Assembly: GCA_036941025.1 (NCBI GenBank)
Contig: JAYMNP010000001.1
Span: 1,736,001-1,800,000, forward strand
Direction of reading: 5' to 3'
DNA from: Lachnospiraceae bacterium JLR.KK002
Lineage (GTDB): Bacteria; Bacillota; Clostridia; Lachnospirales; Lachnospiraceae
Length of the DNA stretch: 64,000 nt
Both the position numbers and the translations under genes were made by a program. How positions within the stretch are numbered: position 1 is the first letter of the stretch; the number at the start of each line of letters is the position of its first letter. Shown in pieces: positions 16,804 to 24,464 of the stretch. The notes below the pieces were generated by a model, which was not told the DNA's origin, searched no databases, and saw nothing but the letters and a program-made list of their open reading frames with translations.

Positions 16804-17835
16804 TTATCTTGTAGGGAGCATAATGGAAAATTCCGAACCCCTGTCCGGCTCCGAAACCACTTTGATATAGCCGCCCTGCCTCGTTACGATCTCGCGGGTC
16901 AGATACAGGCCGATGCCCACGCCCTGCTGTTCGTGTACTTCTTCCTCACGATAAAAGCGCCGGAAAATAGCGGCCTGATTACTCTCCGGGATACCCTTGC
17001 CGGTATCGGACACACTAAGCTTTACATACATTTCCCATTGCTCTACTGAAATTCGGATGGCTCCTCCGGCCGGGGTATATTTCACTGCATTGTCCAGCAG
17101 GTTGAACACGGCTTCCGCCGTCCACTTGCTGTCATGGGAAAGGATGAGATCCTCCGGACAGTCCACCGTTACGGATATATTCTTTTTCTCCGCCGCATAT
17201 ACGATGCCGCTTAAGGCCATCGCCAACGTATCGATCAGCGGGGCGTCTTTCTTTTCCAGTCTGATCGCCCCGGTTTCCAGGCGTGAGGTTTTCACAAGAG
17301 CCTGAAAAAGGAACTCCAGCTTGTCCGTCTGATTCCGGATGCCTTTCAGGAACTCCAGCTGTTCTTCCTCTGTGACCGGCTTTGAAAGCAGCGTGTCCGT
17401 CACCATTTTCAGATTTGCCACCGGTGTTTTTACCTGATGGGAAACATCTGACACCAGCATCTGCAGCTCCTGCCGTTCCTCATCCACCTTCCGCCGGTTC
17501 TCCTGCATGATCCCATACAGCCGGGTCAGACGGTAGCTGATACGGGCAAAGAGTGTTTCACTGTCCCCGGCGCGCACAGGCTCTCCGCTTCCGCTTATCA
17601 TCTGGTCCATTGCCCGGCAGAGCTCCCTGGTAAATATGGAAAGCCGTTTGCTGAAAGCAGCCGTCAGAAGGAACATCCATGCAAGGGCGCAGAGCATCAG
17701 TAATATACCGACAATCAGCATCCATATCTGTCCTGTCACCACAAAGAAAACCGCGCAGATGGCCAGCATGGAAACTACCATACCGCCGCTAAGCAACAGG
17801 AATATCCTTTTTACAGAGATTCGCCCCGGATTCAT
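16804..17835 (-). CDS. Intramembrane-sensing histidine kinase
   Basis: A 343-residue kinase. Two membrane helices at about residues 8-30 and 33-55 are separated by only a few residues (TGQIW), so there is no outer sensor domain; such kinases (BceS, LiaS types) usually sense through a membrane partner, often an ABC permease. DVSHQVKTPVANLK holds the phospho-acceptor His. NLLDNAVKYTP (N box), DTGKGIP and GIGLYLTREIV complete the ATPase domain. The start at 17835 overlaps the regulator stop as ATGA and has GGGAGG upstream. The adjacent three-permease transporter is the natural candidate for a sensing partner. Confidence 0.88.
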   Translation of the reverse strand: MNPGRISVKRIFLLLSGGMVVSMLAICAVFFVVTGQIWMLIVGILLMLCALAWMFLLTAAFSKRLSIFTRELCRAMDQMISGSGEPVRAGDSETLFARISYRLTRLYGIMQENRRKVDEERQELQMLVSDVSHQVKTPVANLKMVTDTLLSKPVTEEEQLEFLKGIRNQTDKLEFLFQALVKTSRLETGAIRLEKKDAPLIDTLAMALSGIVYAAEKKNISVTVDCPEDLILSHDSKWTAEAVFNLLDNAVKYTPAGGAIRISVEQWEMYVKLSVSDTGKGIPESNQAAIFRRFYREEEVHEQQGVGIGLYLTREIVTRQGGYIKVVSEPDRGSEFSIMLPTR

Positions 17836-18521
17836 TTTCTCTCGCCTCCCATCCACTGATACCCAATCCCGTAAATCGTTTTGATATAAGTATCGCCATC
17901 CGCCTCAATCTTGCCCCGGATACGGCTGATGGAGGTTGTCAGTGTGTGTTCGTCCACATAGTTTTCCTCCGCATCCCACAGCCGCTCCAGAAGGCGCTGC
18001 CTGGTCAGAATCTGTTTGGGGTTTTTGCAGAACAGGTACAGCATCTTATACTCCATGGGGGAAAGGGTAAGAGGCTTCCCATTCAACGAAGCTGTCTGTT
18101 CTGAAAAGTCCAGAAACAGCCTGCCATCATCATAGAAATCCTTTGCCAGCCCCCGGTGTTCCAGCATAGCGAACATGGCCCGTATTTTCCGCAGCAACGC
18201 CCCAATGGAAAAGGGCTTGGTAATATAATCCACAGCCCCCACTTCATACCCCCGGATCTGGTCGCTCTCCTGGTCGTTGGCAGTCAGGAAAATAACCAGC
18301 GTGTCAGGGTTCTCCGGCTTTATGAGCCTGCACAGGTCATAGCCGCTGCCATCCGGCAGGTTAATGTCCAGAAGTACCAGGTCATATTCCGTCTGCGCCA
18401 ATAACTCGGCGGCTGTGCCGGCATTCAGAGCTGATACGGTATCATAACCCTCAGAGATCAGGTTGTAAGTCAGCGTTTTATTTAAAAGGTCGTCATCCTC
18501 TACCAGCAAGATCTTTTTCAT
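17832..18521 (-). CDS. OmpR-family response regulator
   Basis: A 229-residue regulator: receiver domain with VEDDDLL, phospho-acceptor in DLVLLDINLPDGSG and Lys in DYITKPFS, then a winged-helix domain ending in RIRGKIEADGDTYIKTIYGIGYQW. The start at 18521 has AGAGGAG upstream; the frame extends 12 codons further without a ribosome site. It is translationally coupled to the kinase. Its own promoter and the transporter promoter share the same repeats, which points to self-activation and direct control of the transporter. Confidence 0.9.
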   Translation of the reverse strand: MKKILLVEDDDLLNKTLTYNLISEGYDTVSALNAGTAAELLAQTEYDLVLLDINLPDGSGYDLCRLIKPENPDTLVIFLTANDQESDQIRGYEVGAVDYITKPFSIGALLRKIRAMFAMLEHRGLAKDFYDDGRLFLDFSEQTASLNGKPLTLSPMEYKMLYLFCKNPKQILTRQRLLERLWDAEENYVDEHTLTTSISRIRGKIEADGDTYIKTIYGIGYQWMGGERK

Positions 18522-18547
18522 ATCCACACTCCTCTGCTTTTTTACAT

Positions 18548-18576
18548 AGTATAACAAGCAAATGTCCGCGAAATGT
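18548..18576 (-). promoter_or_regulatory. Promoter of the OmpR-type regulator with 11-bp repeats
   Basis: On the minus strand the -10 box is TATACT (18548-18553). Two direct repeats, read on the plus strand as AAATGT at 18560 and 18571, lie 6 and 17 bases from it. The arrangement matches the transporter promoter base for base in spacing. There is no consensus -35 box, so an activator is expected. Confidence 0.65.
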
Positions 18577-19031
18577 TACAGCGGGCAGATAATTGTGAAC
18601 CGATATATTCACAGACGAGATTGTCAGAATAACTGAGCTGTATATTTTTCATCTGCATTATTACCAACTCATAATTCCAGCAGGAACGGGACACCGCCCG
18701 TTCCCATATGAACTTTACATTTTCTACTTCTCATTATAACTATTTTTTCTGGAAGCACAACAAAGGATTTTATTCATACCGTCTGCGTATCTCCATCATT
18801 CTTACCACCGACGTTTCCGGATAGAATAACCCTTAGCTGCCTGATTTAGTTTATCAGTTAGATAAAAAACAGTATTTGCAGATGAATTCCTCTTTGAATA
18901 TTCCATAAAAACTCTGTTACTGCAGTTCTGAAATTGTATGTCTTCCTGCCATTGTGGCATCCGGCAAAGATATAACCCTTCTTCGTTGGATTCTCAGGCT
19001 TTTTGGCTTTGCCATCGAGCCACATAAACCT
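18577..19031. other. Non-coding junction with a repeat-domain remnant
   Basis: This stretch of more than 450 bases has no intact gene. It contains an 8-bp hairpin (GGAACGGG/CCCGTTCC at 18683-18704) and, near 18900-19025, a decayed protein fragment listed separately. It separates the accessory module from spoIVB. Confidence 0.6.
18870..19030 (-). pseudogene. Remnant of a Listeria-Bacteroides (InlB B-type) repeat
   Basis: The minus strand reads DGKAKKPENPTKKGYIFAGC followed by HNGRKTYNFRTAVTEF. The pattern P-x-x-P-T-K-K-G-Y-x-F-x-G and the later YNF-xx-xVT match the flg_new/Listeria-Bacteroides repeat found in large surface proteins of Firmicutes. The usual tryptophan after FxG is Cys here, and the last strand (ITLYAKW) is missing. 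No start, signal or wall anchor remains, so it is probably a leftover of a deleted surface-protein gene. Confidence 0.5.
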
Positions 19032-19082
19032 GAAAACTCCATGCGTTTCCTGCTGCTGGCAGCAGAGACGCATGGAGTTTTC
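19032..19082 (-). terminator. Terminator after spoIVB
   Basis: A 15-bp perfect stem (GAAAACTCCATGCGT with ACGCATGGAGTTTTC) with an inner CTGCTG/CAGCAG stem. On the minus strand it starts 14 bases after the spoIVB stop and ends in TTTTC, as expected for an intrinsic terminator. Confidence 0.7.
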
Positions 19083-19095
19083 ACCTTTACCTGGC

Positions 19096-20385
19096 TCAAT
19101 GCTGTATCATATTTTCAATAAATATCCCGTATCCTTTGGAGGCGTCCTGGACAAACACATGGGTGACTGCGCCTATGACTTTTCCGTTCTGGATAATGGG
19201 GCTTCCGCTCATCCCCTGCACAATCCCCCCGGTCAGACTTAAAAGTTCTCCATCTGTCACCTGAAACAGAATTCCCTTATTTTCACTGTTATAATCCACG
19301 TCGGTAATGACAATGGAATATTCCCGCCGCTCCCCGGAAACAGTGGAAATAATGGTGGCTTCTCCTTTTTCAATATCCTGTTTCAGGCCAATGGGATAAT
19401 AAGGGCTTTGACTCACTGTTTCAGGTATCTTTTCCAGATTACCGTAAATACCCACATTGGTATTTTCCTCTACGGTTCCCAGCCGATACTGGTCAAGATA
19501 TGTGATAACTCCGGCAATTTCTCCGGGATTCCCTTTTTCTCCCTTTGTAATGCCTGCCACTTCCGCTTCATACAGAGTCCCCTCTCCCATATTAACTTTT
19601 GTCCCGGTATCCAAATCGCTGACCGGATGTCCCAGCGCGCCGTAATCCCCCTCTTCATCATAAAATGTCAATGTTCCCACACCTGCCAGGTCATCCCGCA
19701 CCCAGATACCCAGCTTATATTCATTTTCCGAAGTCTGTACCGGCTGCAGCTTTAACTGAATATATTCTTCCCCGCGCAAAACGCCCAGTATCACAGATTT
19801 TCCCTGACACTGGTTGATTTTCTCAATTAAGTCTTCCCTGGTTTCCACCACCTGGTCATTTACTGTCTTTACATAATCTCCGCTTTTCACCAGATTCTCC
19901 GCCGGCTCATAATTCATTCCATCGCTTCCGGTTACCGTTCCTGTTCCAATAATCAGAATCCCGTCGGTTTTCACATAAATTCCCACGGGAATACCGCAGG
20001 GCACCACCTGCTCTTTCTCGATTACCTCAACTGCTACTTCTTTTATATGAAACAGGCCGAACAGCCTGCAGCTCATGGAATAACTTCCCTGATTCCTGGA
20101 TTTCAGAGAAAAACTTTCATTTAAATCCAGCCGGATTCTGTCTGCTTCCACCTCCGGAGACTGATTTCCAAAAACCTCCAGACCTTCCTGGTCCATTTCT
20201 CCGGTAATGGGCAGATGGAAATCAAAATTTTCTTCTTTTCCCTGTTCCATCCAGATTTTATCCGGAATGGCTTCCTTAATAGAATACCAGGAAAAAAAGA
20301 TTCCCCAGCAGAGCCCTGCCGTCAGACTTCCCCGCACCATCCATTTCTGAAATTTCGCCAGTCTGTTCCTTCCGTTTTCTTTCAT
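19096..20385 (-). CDS. spoIVB: SpoIVB peptidase (stage IV sporulation protein B)
   Basis: A 429-residue S55-family serine peptidase that, in sporulating cells, is made in the forespore and triggers pro-sigma-K processing by cutting SpoIVFA. There is one N-terminal membrane helix (about residues 12-30). The PDZ domain covers about residues 110-195 (VKSGDYVKTVNDQVV). The peptidase domain shows GALGHPVSD (catalytic His) and GGIVQGMSGSPIIQNGKVIG (catalytic Ser in GMSGSP). The start at 20385 is preferred; a TTG six codons earlier is possible. A -10 like CATACTA at 20442-20448 suggests control by a forespore sigma factor. It follows recN, as in other Firmicutes, but spo0A does not follow. Confidence 0.95.
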   Translation of the reverse strand: MKENGRNRLAKFQKWMVRGSLTAGLCWGIFFSWYSIKEAIPDKIWMEQGKEENFDFHLPITGEMDQEGLEVFGNQSPEVEADRIRLDLNESFSLKSRNQGSYSMSCRLFGLFHIKEVAVEVIEKEQVVPCGIPVGIYVKTDGILIIGTGTVTGSDGMNYEPAENLVKSGDYVKTVNDQVVETREDLIEKINQCQGKSVILGVLRGEEYIQLKLQPVQTSENEYKLGIWVRDDLAGVGTLTFYDEEGDYGALGHPVSDLDTGTKVNMGEGTLYEAEVAGITKGEKGNPGEIAGVITYLDQYRLGTVEENTNVGIYGNLEKIPETVSQSPYYPIGLKQDIEKGEATIISTVSGERREYSIVITDVDYNSENKGILFQVTDGELLSLTGGIVQGMSGSPIIQNGKVIGAVTHVFVQDASKGYGIFIENMIQH

Positions 20386-20441
20386 CCTTTCACATCCTCT
20401 CAAAAAAAGACTTCAATCTTATTCAAATTGAAATCCTTTTT

Positions 20442-20448
20442 TAGTATG
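20442..20448 (-). promoter_or_regulatory. Possible forespore sigma -10 element before spoIVB
   Basis: CATACTA on the minus strand equals the -10 consensus of sigma-G (close to sigma-F) and lies 57 bases before the spoIVB start. A convincing -35 box was not found at 17-18 bases, so the call rests on the -10 element and on the known forespore expression of spoIVB. Confidence 0.4.
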
Positions 20449-20487
20449 TGAAATTCTGCTGTTTTAAATCTGGGATTTTTTAACTTT

Positions 20488-20573
20488 CCGGATAAATTTT
20501 TCTTATTTTTCTGCTTTTATTTTTCCGGATAAAGTTTTTTATTTTTCTGCTTTTATTTTTCCGGATAAATTTT
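20488..20573. repeat. 36/37-bp tandem repeat between recN and spoIVB
   Basis: The unit beginning CCGGATAAA and ending in CTGCTTTTATTTTT starts at 20488 and 20525, and the first 13 bases start again at 20561. Two and a third AT-rich copies are nearly identical. It may act as a spacer or binding site; on the minus strand no hairpin terminator is formed by it. Confidence 0.7.
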
Positions 20574-20580
20574 CTTACGT

Positions 20581-22254
20581 TCAGCTCTTGATTTTCCGGG
20601 CAAGTTCTTTCATTTCTCCGGCGCTTTCCATCACTTTATCGGTAATTTTCACACCGCCCAGCATACGTCCCAGTTCCGTAATGCTTTCCTGTTCATCCAG
20701 CAGGGAAATATTGGAAACCGTTACGTGATTGATGACATCCTTCCGAATCAGAAAATGGTAATCTGCCATAGCTGCAATCTGAGGAAGATGGGTAATACAG
20801 ATAATCTGATGATTTTTGCCGATTACATTCATTTTCTCAGCCACCATCTGGGCTGTCCTTCCGCTGATTCCCGCGTCGATTTCATCAAAAATCAGCGTTT
20901 CAATCCGGTCGCTTTCCGCCAGGATAGTTTTGATGGCCAGCATAATCCGGCTCAGTTCACCGCCGGAAGCCACCCTGCCCAGAGGCTTTACCGACTCACC
21001 CGGATTGGTGGAAATCAGAAACTCCGCGTCATCTGTCCCGTTAGATGTATAACCTTTGGTTTCCTGAAATTCCATGGTAAATTCCACATCCAGGAAGTTT
21101 AAATCCACCAGCGCTTCCTTTACCTGCTTTACAAGTTTTTTTGCATATTTTTTCCGGATTTTTGACACTTCCGCCGAGGTTTTCTGAAGGGCTCCTTCCG
21201 CTTTTTCCAGACGTTCCTCCAATCCGGCCAGATATGCTTCATGGTCTTTCAGTCGATGGTATTTCTGCTTCTTTTCCTCTTTTGCCTGCAGGACTGCTTC
21301 GATACTTCCGCCGAATTTATCTTTCAGATGATTGATTTCATCCAGGCGTTTTTCCACCTGGGAAAAAGTTTCTCCGTCAAATTCCTCCTGGGAAATATAA
21401 CCGGACAATTCCCGGTTGAAATCATTCAGCAGACTGTCCACCTCTTCCAGCTGTTCCCGTAGCCCTTCCAGGTGAGGGTCAAAATCCGACACGGTCTGCA
21501 GTTCCCGCAATGCCCGTCCAAGCTGTTCCGTGGCGCTTCCGCCGCCCCCTGTCATTTCATAGGCAGTTCCCGCCGCTTCCATAATTTTGCGGCTATTGGC
21601 CATTTTCCGATAAGAAAGCTCCAGTTCTTCATCTTCTCCGGCTACCAGGGCAGCATCTTCAATTTCCTGAATTTCATATTCCAGAAAAGACAACTCCCGC
21701 TCTCTTCCTTCTCCCTCGGAAAGGGCCTGCTGACGTTCTTCCAGCAACTTCTGATATTCCTGATAACGCTGTTTTAAAAGCTGCTTTTTGGAGGCTAACT
21801 GCTCTTTTCCGTACTCGTCCAGGATTTCCAGATGTTTTTTCTTCTGAAGCAGAGACTGGTGCTCATGCTGTCCGTGAATATCAATCAAAAGTGCCGCCGC
21901 CTGCCGCATACGGGAAGCGGAAACAGTTTCTGAGTTGATTTTCCCCACGCTCCGGGAGGCAGTAATTTTTCTTGACATAATAATTTCCTCATTTTCCGGA
22001 AAAATATCCATCTCCTCCAGCAGCTTTCTCTGTTCTTCATTTTCCACCCGGAAAATCAGCTCCACCAGGGCATATTCTGCCTGCTCCCGCAGCATCTCCT
22101 TCGGCGCCTTTTCTCCCAGAGCCAGATTGATGGAACCGATGATAATGGATTTTCCGGCTCCCGTTTCGCCGGACAGAATGTTCAGTCCATTTCCAAATTC
22201 CACCTCTGCCTCCTCCATCAGGGCCAGATTTTTCACATGCAGACTTACCAACAT
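20581..22254 (-). CDS. recN: DNA repair protein RecN
   Basis: A 557-residue SMC-like protein that helps to hold and process double-strand breaks during recombination. Walker A is GETGAGKSIIIG (about residue 30). The middle is coiled coil (about 155-370). The C-terminal ATPase half has GRVASGGELSRIMLAIK (signature) and TLIFDEIDAGISG (Walker B). Full length for the family. AAAGGGA precedes the start. It follows argR by 63 bases, as in many Clostridia and Bacilli. No LexA box is visible before it. Confidence 0.96.
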   Translation of the reverse strand: MLVSLHVKNLALMEEAEVEFGNGLNILSGETGAGKSIIIGSINLALGEKAPKEMLREQAEYALVELIFRVENEEQRKLLEEMDIFPENEEIIMSRKITASRSVGKINSETVSASRMRQAAALLIDIHGQHEHQSLLQKKKHLEILDEYGKEQLASKKQLLKQRYQEYQKLLEERQQALSEGEGRERELSFLEYEIQEIEDAALVAGEDEELELSYRKMANSRKIMEAAGTAYEMTGGGGSATEQLGRALRELQTVSDFDPHLEGLREQLEEVDSLLNDFNRELSGYISQEEFDGETFSQVEKRLDEINHLKDKFGGSIEAVLQAKEEKKQKYHRLKDHEAYLAGLEERLEKAEGALQKTSAEVSKIRKKYAKKLVKQVKEALVDLNFLDVEFTMEFQETKGYTSNGTDDAEFLISTNPGESVKPLGRVASGGELSRIMLAIKTILAESDRIETLIFDEIDAGISGRTAQMVAEKMNVIGKNHQIICITHLPQIAAMADYHFLIRKDVINHVTVSNISLLDEQESITELGRMLGGVKITDKVMESAGEMKELARKIKS

Positions 22255-22317
22255 ATCCCTTTCTCCTTTTAATTCTCCGTAATTTTCAGGTAATTTTTCC
22301 GGTCCTTTTTCTGCCGC

Positions 22318-22770
22318 TCAGTTCTCTGTCATTTTCCGCAGACGCTTCATCAGAGATTCCGTATCCTCCAGGGTACGCACCGCACACATAATGGTGTCGT
22401 CTCCTGCAATGCTGCCTACAATCTCATGGCAGTCCATGGCGTCCAGAGCCGCTGCAACTGCCATGGCCATACCGGAAACCGTTTTAATCACCAGAATATT
22501 CTGGGCCATATCCATGGACACAAATCCCTCCCGGAAAATCCTGGTATATTTTTCACTTAAATCCGTATGTTTTTCACGCAGAGAAATATATTTCTGCTGC
22601 CCTGTACCGTTTGCCACTCTGGTCAGCTTCAGTTCCCGGATATCCCTGGATACGGTGGCCTGCGTTACATGAAATCCTTCCTGCTCCAGATGTTCGGAGA
22701 GTTCTTCCTGTGTCTTAATGCTGTATTTTGAAATAATTTCCAGAATTTTTGCCTGGCGTTTCGACTTCAT
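22318..22770 (-). CDS. argR: Arginine repressor ArgR
   Basis: A 150-residue arginine-dependent regulator. The N-terminal winged helix holds HVTQATVSRDIRELKLTRV (about residues 35-52). The C-terminal hexamerisation/arginine-binding domain contains SIAGDDTIMCAVR (GDDT arginine-binding motif). AGGAGGG precedes the start. It lies 13 bases after nadK and before recN, the usual place in this order of bacteria. The arg biosynthesis genes it would control are not in this window. Confidence 0.95.
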   Translation of the reverse strand: MKSKRQAKILEIISKYSIKTQEELSEHLEQEGFHVTQATVSRDIRELKLTRVANGTGQQKYISLREKHTDLSEKYTRIFREGFVSMDMAQNILVIKTVSGMAMAVAAALDAMDCHEIVGSIAGDDTIMCAVRTLEDTESLMKRLRKMTEN

Positions 22771-22782
22771 GGCTCCCTCCTG

Positions 22783-23640
22783 TCAGGTATATCCCTGCAA
22801 TTTTTTCCGAAGACGCTCCAGAAAACTGAGCTGGCTCAGTTTCAGTATTCTGGTGCAGGCCTGAGCCTTTTTTATTCTAATTTCCTCTCCTGCCCGGAGT
22901 GTTCCCACGGGTTCCCCATCAAAGCTGACTTCCAGGCTTTCTTTCTGCTCCTCGTTCCTTCTGGCAACCTGAATGGTAATCTCATCTTCCCCGTCCAGCA
23001 CAATACTTTTGGCATTGAGGGAATGGGGACTGATAGGGGTTATCAGCAGAAGGCTGGCCTTGGGGTCCACAATGGGGCCTCCCGCCGACATGCTGTAGGC
23101 GGTGGAACCGGTGGGCGTGGCAATAATCATGCCGTCCGCACTGTAGGTATTCAGGTACTGCCCGTTGACGGAAATAATCAAATCCACCACCTGCAGCCTG
23201 CCACAGCGGTGAATCACAATATCGTTCAGCGCCCGCCATTCCTCTCCTTCTCCGTCTTCCGTCATGCAACGCCCTGCCAGCAGCATACGATGTTCCACAG
23301 TATATGTGTCTTCGGTCAGAAGGCGTTCCACGCCGGAAATCACCGTGTCTGCTTCCAGTTCACAGAGATAGCCCACATGGCCCGTATTCACCCCTATCAG
23401 AGGTATTTTCCGGTCTGCCATGGTTCTGGCAGCACTCAGGAGGGTTCCGTCTCCTCCCACCACCAGAATGCATTCCGTCTCTTCCGGAATCTGTTCCTGG
23501 TCAAACAAATCTCCGTCAGGCCCCTGATTTGCCTGATATCCGCAGACGCCTCCGTGCTCCGCCACAAAACTGCAGATTTTCTCTGTGAGTTTTAACTGCC
23601 TGTCTTTTCCGGAATTTGCAATCACATAAAAATATTTCAT
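22783..23640 (-). CDS. nadK: NAD kinase
   Basis: A 285-residue kinase that phosphorylates NAD to NADP. Motifs: LVVGGDGTLLSAA (about residue 60, the GGDG motif), NTGHVGYLCE and TPTGSTAYSMSAGGP (about residue 155). Its start overlaps the stop of tlyA as ATGA, so translation of the two is coupled. Length is normal for the family. Confidence 0.95.
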   Translation of the reverse strand: MKYFYVIANSGKDRQLKLTEKICSFVAEHGGVCGYQANQGPDGDLFDQEQIPEETECILVVGGDGTLLSAARTMADRKIPLIGVNTGHVGYLCELEADTVISGVERLLTEDTYTVEHRMLLAGRCMTEDGEGEEWRALNDIVIHRCGRLQVVDLIISVNGQYLNTYSADGMIIATPTGSTAYSMSAGGPIVDPKASLLLITPISPHSLNAKSIVLDGEDEITIQVARRNEEQKESLEVSFDGEPVGTLRAGEEIRIKKAQACTRILKLSQLSFLERLRKKLQGYT

Positions 23641-24443
23641 ACTTTTTCGTCCAGTGTTTTATGGGCCAGTGCCACCACAGCGGCTCCATCCACAGACGCC
23701 TCCTGACTGTTCAGACCTTTCTGCATATGTACCAGATATTCGATATTTCCCTCCGGCCCCTTAATGGGCGAAAAGTCCAGATTCCGGATTCCGAATCCCA
23801 GTTCTTCTGCAGCGTCCAGGACTTTCCTGATTACTTCCTCCTGCACTTTGGGGTCCCGGACTACGCCCTTTTTCCCGACTTTTTCCCTTCCTGCTTCAAA
23901 CTGGGGCTTGATGAGACATACCAGTTCGCCCTGGTCTTTCAGCAGCTCTCTGACCGGGGGAAGGACTTTGGTAAGGGAAATAAAGGAAACATCCACCGAG
24001 GCAAAATCCAGTACGTCCCCGATATCCTCCGGCGTCACATACCGGATATTGGTTTTCTCCATACAGACTACCCGCTCATCCTGCCGCAGCTTCCATGCAA
24101 ACTGTCCGTATCCCACGTCCACCGCGTACACCTTTGCAGCTCCGTTTTGCAGCATACAGTCTGTAAATCCGCCGGTGGAAGCTCCGATATCCATACAGAT
24201 TCTGTCTGCGAGGCTGATTTGAAACTGTTTCATGGCCTTTTCCAGCTTCAATCCGCCCCTGCTCACATATCTGAGGGTATTTCCCCGCACTTCAATTTCT
24301 GCTTTTACATCAAAAGAAGTGCCCGCCTTGTCTTCTCTCTGACCTGCCACAAATACATTCCCTTCCATAATCATGGCCTTTGCCTTTTCTCTGGAAGGAG
24401 CAAACCCGCGCTGTACCAGCAGTACGTCCAGTCTCTCTTTCAT
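23637..24443 (-). CDS. tlyA: TlyA-family rRNA 2'-O-methyltransferase
   Basis: A 268-residue protein with an N-terminal S4 RNA-binding domain (RLDVLLVQRGFAPSREKAK) and an FtsJ-like methyltransferase domain (DIGASTGGFTDCML for S-adenosylmethionine binding). TlyA methylates cytidines of 16S and/or 23S rRNA and affects sensitivity to capreomycin in mycobacteria; the N-terminal length here fits the two-domain form. It follows dxs by 21 bases and couples to nadK. Confidence 0.92.
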   Translation of the reverse strand: MKERLDVLLVQRGFAPSREKAKAMIMEGNVFVAGQREDKAGTSFDVKAEIEVRGNTLRYVSRGGLKLEKAMKQFQISLADRICMDIGASTGGFTDCMLQNGAAKVYAVDVGYGQFAWKLRQDERVVCMEKTNIRYVTPEDIGDVLDFASVDVSFISLTKVLPPVRELLKDQGELVCLIKPQFEAGREKVGKKGVVRDPKVQEEVIRKVLDAAEELGFGIRNLDFSPIKGPEGNIEYLVHMQKGLNSQEASVDGAAVVALAHKTLDEKV

Positions 24444-24464
24444 ATTTACCGTCTCTCTTTCCTG

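Noticed and set aside
20488-20573. CRISPR array
   Set aside because: The repeats are directly adjacent without unique spacers, so it is a simple tandem repeat.
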